NCBI GenBank assembly: GCA_945878385.1
Contig: CAMCTE010000003.1
Span: 1-31,294 of the forward strand
DNA: 31,294 bases
DNA from: Azohydromonas lata NBRC 102462
GTDB taxonomy: Bacteria > Pseudomonadota > Gammaproteobacteria > Burkholderiales > Burkholderiaceae_C
Direction: 5' to 3'
Position 1 is the stretch's first letter. Each line of letters begins with the position of its first letter. Under the pieces are notes generated by a model. That model had not been told where the DNA came from and ran no database searches. It saw nothing but the letters and a program-made list of their open reading frames with translations. Shown here piece after piece: positions 18,074 to 25,347 of this stretch. The position numbers and the translations under genes were made by a program.

Positions 18074-18161
18074 GGGCCAGATTGTCGCGCGGAGCTTTGC
18101 ATCCGTCACGGTACGGGCGGCGTATCAATAACCGCATTTGTCCAACCATGAGATCAGAATC

Positions 18162-19055
18162 ATGAAAATTGCCGACTACGGCCGCAAGGCCATCGACTTC
18201 AACAACGCCGCCGCCGCCACCGCCACCGAGGGTGTTTCGCGCCGCTTCCTCGTCACTTCTCTGGCCAGCGGTTTCGCGGCCGCCACGCTGCCGGTTTCTG
18301 CGCAAACCATCACCACCGACACCAAGGGCATCGCCGTGGCCGAGGTGAAGGTCAAGACGGCTGACGGCGAGATTCCCGCCTATGTGGCGCGTCCGTCCAA
18401 GGCCGGTAAGCACCCCGTGATCCTCGTGGTGCAGGAAATTTTCGGCGTGCACGAGCACATCAAGGACATGTGCCGCCGCTATGCCAAGCAGGGCTACTAC
18501 GCCATCGCGCCGGAAATGTTCTCGCGTCAGGGTGATGTGTCCAAGCTCACCGACATCGGCACCATTTTGTCCACTGTGGTCAGCAAGGTGCCCGACGCGC
18601 AGGTGTGCGCCGACCTGGACTCCGCCGTGGCCTTCGCCAAGGCCAGCGGCCACGCCGACACCGCCAAGCTGGGCCTCGTGGGCTACTGCTGGGGCGGCCG
18701 CACCGCCTGGGTCTATGCCCACCACAACAAGGGCCTGAAGGCCGCTGTGGCCTATTACGGTTTGCTGGAGGGCCTGAAGGACGGCACCCTGCGCACGCGC
18801 GACCCCATCGATTTCGCCGAAGAAATCAAGGTGCCGGTGCTGGGCTTGTATTCCGGCATCGACGCCTTTGTGAAGCAGGAAACCATCGCCAAGATGCGTG
18901 GCCTGATCGCCAAGGGCGGCAGCGGTTCGGAAATCGTCGTGTTCCCCAATGTGGACCACGGCTTCAACGCCGATTACCGCCCCACCTACGACAAGGCCGC
19001 TGCCAGCTACGCGCAGAAGCTGGCCAACGACTGGTTCAAGAAGTACGGCGTCTGA
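18162..19055 (+). CDS. Dienelactone hydrolase family protein with Tat-type signal
   Basis: This 297-residue alpha/beta-hydrolase has the dienelactone hydrolase triad: C176 in GYCWGG as nucleophile (Cys rather than Ser), D234 in YSGID, and H266 in NVDHGF. E92 in VVQEIFGVHEH matches the Glu that controls the Cys in characterised enzymes. Unusually, a leader of about 50 residues contains S-R27-R28-F-L followed by a hydrophobic stretch ending in PVSAQ, a Tat export signal. The enzyme therefore probably acts in the periplasm, as in the YghX-like branch, and need not process chloroaromatics. ATG 18162 is preferred over a TTG at 18138. Its stop and that of gcdH share TGATCA (19053-19058). Confidence 0.92.
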   Translation: MKIADYGRKAIDFNNAAAATATEGVSRRFLVTSLASGFAAATLPVSAQTITTDTKGIAVAEVKVKTADGEIPAYVARPSKAGKHPVILVVQEIFGVHEHIKDMCRRYAKQGYYAIAPEMFSRQGDVSKLTDIGTILSTVVSKVPDAQVCADLDSAVAFAKASGHADTAKLGLVGYCWGGRTAWVYAHHNKGLKAAVAYYGLLEGLKDGTLRTRDPIDFAEEIKVPVLGLYSGIDAFVKQETIAKMRGLIAKGGSGSEIVVFPNVDHGFNADYRPTYDKAAASYAQKLANDWFKKYGV

Positions 19056-20237
19056 TCAGTTGGCGAAGGCGGCGATGCCGGTGATGGCCCGCCCCAGGAT
19101 GAGGGCATGCACATCGTGCGTGCCCTCATAGGTGTTGACCACCTCCAGGTTCACCAAGTGGCGCGCCACGCCGTATTCGTCGCTGATGCCGTTGCCGCCC
19201 ATCATGTCGCGTGCGGCCCGCGCAATGTCCAGCGCCTTGCCGCATGAGTTGCGCTTGAGGATGGAGGTGGCCTCGACCGAGGCCTGCCCCGCGTCCTTCA
19301 GGCGGCCCAGCTGCACACAACCCAACAGGCCCAGGCTGATCTCGCTGATCATGTCGGCCAGCTTCTTTTGGATCAACTGATTGGCGGCCAGGGGACGGCC
19401 GAACTGTTGGCGGTCCATCACATACTGGCGTGCGCGGGTGTAGCAGTCTTCGGCCGCGCCCAAGGCGCCCCAGGCGATGCCGTAGCGGGCGCTGTTCAGG
19501 CAGGTGAAGGGGCCCTTGAGGCCACGCACTTCAGGGAAGGCGTTCTCCTCGGGCACGAACACCTCGTCCATCACGATCTCGCCGGTGACGGATGTGCGCA
19601 GCCCCACCTTGCCGCTCACCTTGGGTGCGCTCAGGCCCTTCCAGCCCTTTTCCAGGATGAAGCCGCGGATCTGCCCGCCGTCGTCCTTGGCCCACACCAC
19701 GAACACATCGGCGATGGGGCTGTTGGTGATCCACATCTTGGATCCGGTAAGTGAGTACCCACCATCAACCTTGCGTGCCCGGGTGATCATGCTGCCGGGG
19801 TCGCTGCCGTGGTTCGGCTCTGTCAGGCCGAAGCAGCCGATCCACTCGCCACGGGCCAATTTGGGCAGGTACCTCTGCTTTTGCGCTTCGGTGCCGAATT
19901 CAAAGATGGGCACCATCACCAGCGAAGATTGCACGCTCATCATCGAGCGGTAGCCCGAATCCACCCGCTCCACTTCGCGGGCCACCAGCCCGTAGCACAC
20001 ATAGTTCAGTCCGGCGCCGCCGTACTGCTCCGGGATGGTGGGGCCCAGCAGGCCCAGCTCGCCCATCTCGCGGAAGATGGAGGCATCCGTTTCCTCGTGG
20101 CGGAAGGACAGTTGTGCACGGGGCAGCAACTGTTCTTGGCAATAAGCCTGTGCGGCGTCTCGCACCTGCCGCTCGTCGTCGGTGAGCAGGGCGTCCAGGT
20201 TCAGCGGGTCGGACCAGGAAAAGCGTGCGGCGGGCAT
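19056..20237 (-). CDS. gcdH: Glutaryl-CoA dehydrogenase
   Basis: This 393-residue flavoenzyme dehydrogenates and decarboxylates glutaryl-CoA to crotonyl-CoA, in lysine, tryptophan and anaerobic-type aromatic breakdown. It has the acyl-CoA dehydrogenase fold with FAD-binding segments FGLTEPNHGSDPGSM and WITNSPIADVFVVWAK. Two residues identify the substrate class: R97 in DSGYRSMMSVQSSLVM, which binds the glutaryl carboxylate, and E371 in NTYEGTHDVHALILGRAITG, the catalytic base in the exact sequence of this enzyme. A GAGG five to six bases before ATG 20237 supports the start. It is the third gene of a minus-strand operon after the CoA ligase and MaoC genes, 63 bases behind the latter. Confidence 0.97.
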   Translation of the reverse strand: MPAARFSWSDPLNLDALLTDDERQVRDAAQAYCQEQLLPRAQLSFRHEETDASIFREMGELGLLGPTIPEQYGGAGLNYVCYGLVAREVERVDSGYRSMMSVQSSLVMVPIFEFGTEAQKQRYLPKLARGEWIGCFGLTEPNHGSDPGSMITRARKVDGGYSLTGSKMWITNSPIADVFVVWAKDDGGQIRGFILEKGWKGLSAPKVSGKVGLRTSVTGEIVMDEVFVPEENAFPEVRGLKGPFTCLNSARYGIAWGALGAAEDCYTRARQYVMDRQQFGRPLAANQLIQKKLADMISEISLGLLGCVQLGRLKDAGQASVEATSILKRNSCGKALDIARAARDMMGGNGISDEYGVARHLVNLEVVNTYEGTHDVHALILGRAITGIAAFAN

Positions 20238-20300
20238 GAAAACCTCGGGTTCAGTGACAACAACCCCGTTATCGTAGTGCGTGCGCCGGCAGGCCGCTCG

Positions 20301-20750
20301 TCAACGGTAATGGCGCGACACGGATTCCGCCACGCAAGCGGGCTTGGACGACCCTTCCCGCTCCATCGTCACTTCGCTGACGACCTGCCAACCGCCCTCA
20401 ATCGGTTCGCAGCTCAACAGCTTGAAATGTGCGCGCAGACGGCTGTTGACCACCACGGGTGAGGGAAATCGAACCCGGTTGAGGCCGTAATTCAGCCCCA
20501 TTCGCGCGCCCGTCAAGGCCCAGGTCTCGTGAAGGAACTTCGGCAACAACGACAAAGTGAGGTAGCCGTGCGCCACCGTGGCCCCGAAGGGCCCCTGCGC
20601 CGCGCGCTGTTCATCCACATGAATCCACTGTGGGTCGCCTGTGACCTCGGCGAAGGCATTGATGCGCTCTTGGTCGATGGTCAACCAGGGGCTGGTTCCC
20701 AGGCTCTGCCCGACCATTTCGGGCAGCTTGTCGAATTCAATGCGGTTCAT
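20301..20750 (-). CDS. MaoC-family (R)-enoyl-CoA hydratase
   Basis: This 149-residue single hot-dog domain has the hydratase-2 motif: D39 and H44 in VTGDPQWIHVD, and S67 in VAHGYLTLS. It is expected to hydrate crotonyl-CoA or other short enoyl-CoAs to (R)-3-hydroxyacyl-CoA. Its neighbour gcdH makes crotonyl-CoA, so the hydratase could take the next step. The ATG at 20750 overlaps the ligase stop (ATGA), which fixes this start against an in-frame extension that would lie inside the ligase gene. An alternative is a general (R)-hydroxyacyl-CoA supplier for polyhydroxyalkanoate, as for PhaJ. Confidence 0.92.
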   Translation of the reverse strand: MNRIEFDKLPEMVGQSLGTSPWLTIDQERINAFAEVTGDPQWIHVDEQRAAQGPFGATVAHGYLTLSLLPKFLHETWALTGARMGLNYGLNRVRFPSPVVVNSRLRAHFKLLSCEPIEGGWQVVSEVTMEREGSSKPACVAESVSRHYR

Positions 20751-22315
20751 GGCACGGGCCTGTTCCAAAGTTCGCGCAATTCGCGTTTGAGGATTTTGCC
20801 GATGGCGTTGCGCGGCAGTTCGTCGATGAAGGCCAGGCCCGCCAAGCGCTGCATCTTGCCGCAGCGGTGGTTGAACCACTCCAGCACAGACACTTCGCAA
20901 ACCGTTTCATCGCGCCTCACCACCCAGGCCACCGGTGTTTCTCCCCACCGGCGCGAAGCCACCCCCACCACCGCCGCATCGGCCACGGCCGGGTGTTCGC
21001 GCAGCAGAGCTTCCAGGTCGCTTGGGTACAGGTTGAAGCCGCCGCTGATGAGCATGTCCTTGCGCCGGTCCATCAAGATAAGGAACCCGTCTTCATCGAA
21101 GCGGCCCACATCGCCGGTGCGGATGAAGCGCAGGCCCTGCGCGTCGAACCATTCGGCATCGCGTGTCTTCTCGGGTTGGCCGTGGTAGCCGCTCATCATG
21201 GCCGGTGAACGGCCCACCACCTCGCCGGTGGCGCCCGCAGGCAGCTCGCGGCCTTCTTCATCAATGAGCCGAATGTCGTGCCCTGCCGATGGGCGGCCCA
21301 CGGTGTGCAGCTTGTCCGGGTGTCGGTGTACTTCAAGGATGCAGGTGCCACCCCCTTCGGTCATGCCGTAGAACTCGACCAGGGCGCTGCCTGTGCGGTC
21401 CATCCAGTGCCTCTTCAGTGCTGCGCTCAAAGGCGCGCTGGTGCAAAAGGTGTGGGTGAGGTTCGAAAGATCGAACTCATCGAACCGGGCGTGGTCCAGC
21501 AGGCGTTGGATTTGAACGGGCACCAGCATGGTGTGGGTGATGCGTTCCTGCTGCGCGGTCTGCAGCCAGTGCAGTGCGTCGAATTTCGGCAGCAGGTGCA
21601 GACACCCCCCGTGGCCCAGCGTGGGCATGAAGGCCACCAGCGTGGTGTTGGAGTACAGCGGAGTGCTCAGCAGGGTGCGGCTGTCAGGCCCGTAGCCGTA
21701 GGCCGCACCGCGCTTGATGTGCATCCAGCGCATGCCATGCGGCTGCACGATGCCCTTGGGTGTGCCGGTGGTGCCTGAGCTGTAGATGATGTTGAAGGAG
21801 TCGCTGGCGTGAACCTCGCAAGGTTCTGGCCGCAAGTGCACGAATGGGCTTGGGAACACCGTGCCCATGAGGTGGACGGCCAGGCCCTCCGAGACCTGGC
21901 TGTGCGGGCCGGTCTGCGCAACAAGGGCCCTGCCGATCAAGGCACCCGCTTCAGCCACCACCGCCTGCGCGCCCTCATCCACCAGCACCAGGCGCGCCCC
22001 GGCATCACGCAGCATCGACGCCATCACCGGTGGCGTCACCGAAGGCGAAAGCGGCACCACCACCGCACCGGCGCGCAGGATGCCGACGAAGGCGACTGCA
22101 TAGCGCACCGAGGCCGCCGCGCACACCGCCACGGGATCGCCCTTGGCAATGCCCTGGGTCTGCAGCCAAACCGCCACCACATCCGCTTGTGCATCGAAGT
22201 GGGCCCAACTCAGGCGCTCGAGGGCGTCGCAGGCGGCCTGGGCGGCGCCGCGGTTTTGGGCCTGCAGGTGCACCAAATCGCTCAAGGCCACAAAGTCGTC
22301 GGAAGTGCTCGTCAT
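20747..22315 (-). CDS. AMP-forming acyl-CoA ligase (ANL superfamily)
   Basis: This 522-residue enzyme activates a carboxylic acid to its CoA thioester via an acyl-adenylate. The ANL motifs appear in order: A3 phosphate loop YSSGTTGTPKG (near residue 180), A5 FYGMTEGG, A7 RTGDVGRFDEDGF, the hinge DRRKDMLISGGFNLYPSDLE, and the A10 catalytic Lys in PRNAIGKILKREL. It heads the operon with MaoC and gcdH, so a dicarboxylic or short acid such as glutarate is a possible substrate; that is inference only. ATG 22315 was chosen because the longer frame back to 22456 overlaps the divergent MBL gene and has no family-like residues. Confidence 0.92.
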   Translation of the reverse strand: MTSTSDDFVALSDLVHLQAQNRGAAQAACDALERLSWAHFDAQADVVAVWLQTQGIAKGDPVAVCAAASVRYAVAFVGILRAGAVVVPLSPSVTPPVMASMLRDAGARLVLVDEGAQAVVAEAGALIGRALVAQTGPHSQVSEGLAVHLMGTVFPSPFVHLRPEPCEVHASDSFNIIYSSGTTGTPKGIVQPHGMRWMHIKRGAAYGYGPDSRTLLSTPLYSNTTLVAFMPTLGHGGCLHLLPKFDALHWLQTAQQERITHTMLVPVQIQRLLDHARFDEFDLSNLTHTFCTSAPLSAALKRHWMDRTGSALVEFYGMTEGGGTCILEVHRHPDKLHTVGRPSAGHDIRLIDEEGRELPAGATGEVVGRSPAMMSGYHGQPEKTRDAEWFDAQGLRFIRTGDVGRFDEDGFLILMDRRKDMLISGGFNLYPSDLEALLREHPAVADAAVVGVASRRWGETPVAWVVRRDETVCEVSVLEWFNHRCGKMQRLAGLAFIDELPRNAIGKILKRELRELWNRPVP

Positions 22316-22316
22316 G

Positions 22317-22345
22317 TTGGACTCTGGCAATCGAGGCTCTATCAT
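22317..22345 (+). promoter_or_regulatory. Candidate sigma-70 promoter for the MBL/FAD/DUF2783/FAH operon
   Basis: TTGGAC (22317-22322) and TATCAT (22340-22345) are separated by exactly 17 bases. The -10 ends 49 bases before the MBL start, in the 79-base divergent gap. It is the best canonical -35/-10 pair I found in the window, and it would place the -35 against the start codon of the divergent ligase gene. Confidence 0.5.
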
Positions 22346-22394
22346 GCCCTGGGTATTTCGGTCCGCCCACTGGCCATTTTTCATCAGAGCGCTT

Positions 22395-23363
22395 ATGAAC
22401 ACCACCAAGCACTTCGCATCCCAGGCCGACCTGGAAGAGAAGAAGGTCAGCTTCACCCAAATCTCTGAACATGCCTGGGCCTACACCGCCGAAGGCGACC
22501 CCAACACCGGCATCATCATTGGGGACGATGCGGTGTTGGTGGCCGACACGCAGGCCACACCGGCCATGGCGGCCGACGTGATCCGCCGCATCCGCGAAGT
22601 CACCGACAAGCCCATCCGCTATGTGGTGCTCACGCACTACCACGCGGTGCGGGTGCTGGGGGCCAGCGCCTACAAGGCCGAAGGCTGCCAGCAGGTGATC
22701 GCCAGCCAAGACACCCACGACCTCATCGTCGAGCGCGGTGAACAGGACAAGGCCAGCGAGATCGGCCGCTTCCCGCGCCTGTTCCGCAATGTTGAAACCG
22801 TGCCGGCCGGCCTCACCTGGCCCACCCTCACCTTCACCGGCAAGATGACCCTGTGGCTGGGCAAGCTTGAGGTGCAGCTGCTGCAGCTGGGCCGGGGCCA
22901 CACCAAGGGCGACACCGTGGTGTGGCTGCCCGGCGAACGGGCCATGCTGTCAGGTGACTTGGTGGAATTCGATGCCACGCCCTACGCCGGCGACGCCTAT
23001 TTCCAGGATTGGCCGCAAACCCTGCGCAACATCGCCGCACTGCAACCCCAGGCCCTGGTGCCCGGCCGTGGCCCTGCGCTCGTGGGGCGCGAGCAGGTGG
23101 AAAAGGGCCTGCGGGTCACGCGCGAATTCGTGAGCGACCTGTATGCCAGTGTGAAGGAAGGTGCAGCCGCCGGGCGCGACCTGAAGGCGGTGTATCGCCA
23201 GACCTACGAACGCCTGAAGCCCAAGTACGGCGCTTGGGTGATCTTCGACCACTGCATGCCCTTCGATGTGACGCGCGCCTACGACGAAGCCACGGCCCAT
23301 GCCGACCCGCGCATCTGGACGGCCGAGCGCGACCGGCAGATGTGGGAGACGCTGGAGGGTTGA
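22395..23363 (+). CDS. MBL-fold metallo-hydrolase with degenerate metal motif
   Basis: This 322-residue protein has the metallo-beta-lactamase fold: an ADTQ strand-loop at 50-53, VVLTHYHAVRV at 78-87, GRGHTKGDTVVWLPG at 167-180, and SGDLVE at 186-191. The canonical HxHxDH becomes H81-x-H83-x-V85-R86, so the Asp and third His that form the second zinc site are missing, while H169 and D188 remain. A mononuclear or altered site is expected. The long C-terminal part (YASVKEG, FDHCMPFDVTRAYDE) is unlike lactamases. It is the first gene of a tight catabolic operon and may hydrolyse an ester, lactone or thioester made by the monooxygenase; the substrate is unknown. The ribosome-binding site is weak. 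Confidence 0.88.
   Translation: MNTTKHFASQADLEEKKVSFTQISEHAWAYTAEGDPNTGIIIGDDAVLVADTQATPAMAADVIRRIREVTDKPIRYVVLTHYHAVRVLGASAYKAEGCQQVIASQDTHDLIVERGEQDKASEIGRFPRLFRNVETVPAGLTWPTLTFTGKMTLWLGKLEVQLLQLGRGHTKGDTVVWLPGERAMLSGDLVEFDATPYAGDAYFQDWPQTLRNIAALQPQALVPGRGPALVGREQVEKGLRVTREFVSDLYASVKEGAAAGRDLKAVYRQTYERLKPKYGAWVIFDHCMPFDVTRAYDEATAHADPRIWTAERDRQMWETLEG
23354..23359 (+). promoter_or_regulatory. Ribosome-binding site that fixes the GTG start of the FAD monooxygenase
   Basis: GGAGGG at the very end of the MBL gene lies nine bases before GTG 23369. It supports that start over ATG 23420, which lacks such a site. Confidence 0.65.
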
Positions 23364-23368
23364 GGCCT

Positions 23369-25108
23369 GTGCACAGCACCTTCCAATATCCGAACTTTGA
23401 ATACCGGCGTCCGCCGGAAATGGACGCTGGGCTTGCGTCCGCCGTACCCCATCCCTTGGTGATCGTCGGCGCCGGCCCGGTGGGCATGGCCGCCGCACTC
23501 GACGCGCGCCAGCACGGCCTGCCCGTGATCATCCTGGACGACGACCACACGGTTTCCCTTGGCTCACGCGGCCTGTGCTACGCCAAGCGGACGCTGGAAA
23601 TTCTGGACCGGCTGGGCGTGGGCGATGAGGTGGTCAACAAGGGTGTGACTTGGAATGTCGGCCGCACCTTTTTCGGTGAACGAGAAGTCTTCCACTTCAA
23701 CCTGCTGCCCGAACCCGACCACCGCCGCCCGGGCATGGTGAACCTTCAGCAGTACTACCTGGAACACTACCAGGTGCAGGCCTGCGAACGCGCGGCTGTG
23801 GACATCCGCTGGCGCCACAAGGTGGTGGCCGTGCAGCCCCACGACGAGGGCGCCACCCTGCAGGTGGAAACCCCCGAGGGCCCGTACACGCTGCGCACCG
23901 ATTGGCTGGTGGTGTGCGACGGCGCTCGCAGCCCCATCCGCCGAATGATGGGCCTGGACATGGAAGGCCAGGTCTTCAAAGACCGCTTCTTGATAGCCGA
24001 TGTGGTGATGAAGGCACCCTTCCCGGCCGAGCGCTGGTTCTGGTTCGACCCTCCCTTCCACCGCCGGCAAAGCGTGCTGCTGCACCGCGAGGCCGATGAT
24101 GTGTGGCGCATCGACTTTCAACTCGGATGGGATGCCGACCCCGAAGAAGAGAAGAAGCCCGAAAAGGTCATCCCCCGCATCCAGGCCATGCTGGGTGCGG
24201 ATGTGAAGTTCGACTTGGAATGGGTGAGCGTCTACACCTTCCAGTGCCGCCGCATGGCGCGCCTGGATCATGGCCGTGTGATCTTTGCCGGGGATGCGGC
24301 GCACCAGGTTTCACCCTTCGGTGCGCGGGGCGCGAATTCGGGTATCCAGGACGCCGACAACCTGATGTGGAAGCTCGCCTTCGTGATCAAGGGATTGGCG
24401 CCCGCCACGCTGCTGCACAGCTATGGCGTAGAACGCGGCGAAGCGGCCGATGAGAACATCCTGAATTCCACCCGCTCCACCGACTTCATCACGCCCAAGA
24501 GCCGAACGAGCCTCGCGTTTCGTGACGCGGCACTGCAGTTGGCACAGCACCATGCCTTTGCCCGCAAGCTGGTGAATTCGGGGCGGCTTTCGGTGCCCAC
24601 GCACTGCGCGGCGTCACCGTTGAACACGCCAGCCAGCGAGCCCTTCGACGGCTGGATGGGCCCTGGTGCGCCGATGGATGATGCGCCGGTGGCCTTTCAA
24701 GACCAACCGGGCTGGTTGCTGCAGCAACTGGGCGGGCGGTTTCAGTTGGTGCTGTTTCTCGATTCGGCCGAAGCCCTTCTTCAAGTTGGCGAGCCATTCG
24801 TGAAGCCGGCCACCGCCCAAGTGCCTGGTGTGCTGGCGCAGCTGCACGCGCTGCAGGTTGATCAACTGGCGGTGCAGGCCGTCGTGCTGGCCGCGCAGCC
24901 CTGTGCCCTCGAACACGCTCAACGCATTCAAGACACCTGCGGCGCCGTGGTGCTGCACGACCTCAAAGGCCTGGCGGCCCGGCGCTGTGATGGCCGGCAC
25001 GGCAGCGTCCTTTTGCTGCGCCCCGACCAACATGTGTGCGCGCGATGGCGAACGCTGGACGCCGACCGTGTGAGAGCCGCGGTGGCGCGTGCCACCGGGA
25101 GAAGCTGA
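23369..25108 (+). CDS. FAD-dependent aromatic monooxygenase (MhpA/PheA type)
   Basis: This 579-residue flavoprotein hydroxylase has GAGPVG at residues 34-39 (FAD ADP part), a CDGAR motif near 184 (FAD/NADPH contact), and GDAAHQVSPFGARGANSGIQDA near 308 (FAD ribityl contact). These are the three signatures of the para-hydroxybenzoate hydroxylase superfamily. The region after about residue 400 resembles the thioredoxin-like C-terminal domain of phenol and 3-(3-hydroxyphenyl)propionate hydroxylases. The likely reaction is ring hydroxylation of a phenolic acid using NAD(P)H and oxygen. Given fumarylacetoacetase in the same operon, a hydroxyphenylacetate-like substrate leading to homogentisate is an attractive guess. 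The start is a GTG five bases after the MBL stop, and the stop overlaps the DUF2783 start (TGATG). Confidence 0.92.
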   Translation: MHSTFQYPNFEYRRPPEMDAGLASAVPHPLVIVGAGPVGMAAALDARQHGLPVIILDDDHTVSLGSRGLCYAKRTLEILDRLGVGDEVVNKGVTWNVGRTFFGEREVFHFNLLPEPDHRRPGMVNLQQYYLEHYQVQACERAAVDIRWRHKVVAVQPHDEGATLQVETPEGPYTLRTDWLVVCDGARSPIRRMMGLDMEGQVFKDRFLIADVVMKAPFPAERWFWFDPPFHRRQSVLLHREADDVWRIDFQLGWDADPEEEKKPEKVIPRIQAMLGADVKFDLEWVSVYTFQCRRMARLDHGRVIFAGDAAHQVSPFGARGANSGIQDADNLMWKLAFVIKGLAPATLLHSYGVERGEAADENILNSTRSTDFITPKSRTSLAFRDAALQLAQHHAFARKLVNSGRLSVPTHCAASPLNTPASEPFDGWMGPGAPMDDAPVAFQDQPGWLLQQLGGRFQLVLFLDSAEALLQVGEPFVKPATAQVPGVLAQLHALQVDQLAVQAVVLAAQPCALEHAQRIQDTCGAVVLHDLKGLAARRCDGRHGSVLLLRPDQHVCARWRTLDADRVRAAVARATGRS

Positions 25109-25347
25109 TGCCCCTGATGCTGAACCCCAACTTCCACGAGGCCGGCCGCCGCGACCTGCGCGACTACGCGCCCGGCGACGACTTCTACCAGGCCCTGATC
25201 GATGCGCACCGCGGCCTGAATGATGACCAAAGCCTGCAACTCAACGCGCGCCTCATCCTGCTGTTGAGCAACCACATCGGCGACTTGTCGGTGCTGCGCG
25301 AGGCCTTGCAGCTGGCGCGGGACGCGGCTTCCAGCAGCGCCCCATGA
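25108..25347 (+). CDS. DUF2783 domain small protein
   Basis: This 79-residue protein matches the pattern of DUF2783: an N-terminal YAPGDDFYQALIDAHRGLNDDQS motif, then LNARLILLLSNHIGDLSVLREALQLA, two helices, with no Cys and no signal peptide. Such genes commonly sit beside flavin monooxygenases, but no biochemical role is established. Here it is locked between the monooxygenase and fumarylacetoacetase genes by a TGATG overlap upstream and an ATGA overlap downstream. A small accessory or stabilising subunit of the monooxygenase is therefore the simplest guess. ATG 25108 has GAGAAG six bases upstream, and a second Met three codons later is also possible. Confidence 0.85.
   Translation: MPLMLNPNFHEAGRRDLRDYAPGDDFYQALIDAHRGLNDDQSLQLNARLILLLSNHIGDLSVLREALQLARDAASSSAP

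Noticed and set aside
20238..20300. TTGACG plus TACGAT as a promoter directly before gcdH
   Set aside because: The spacer is about 22 bases; read-through from the ligase/MaoC genes explains expression more simply.
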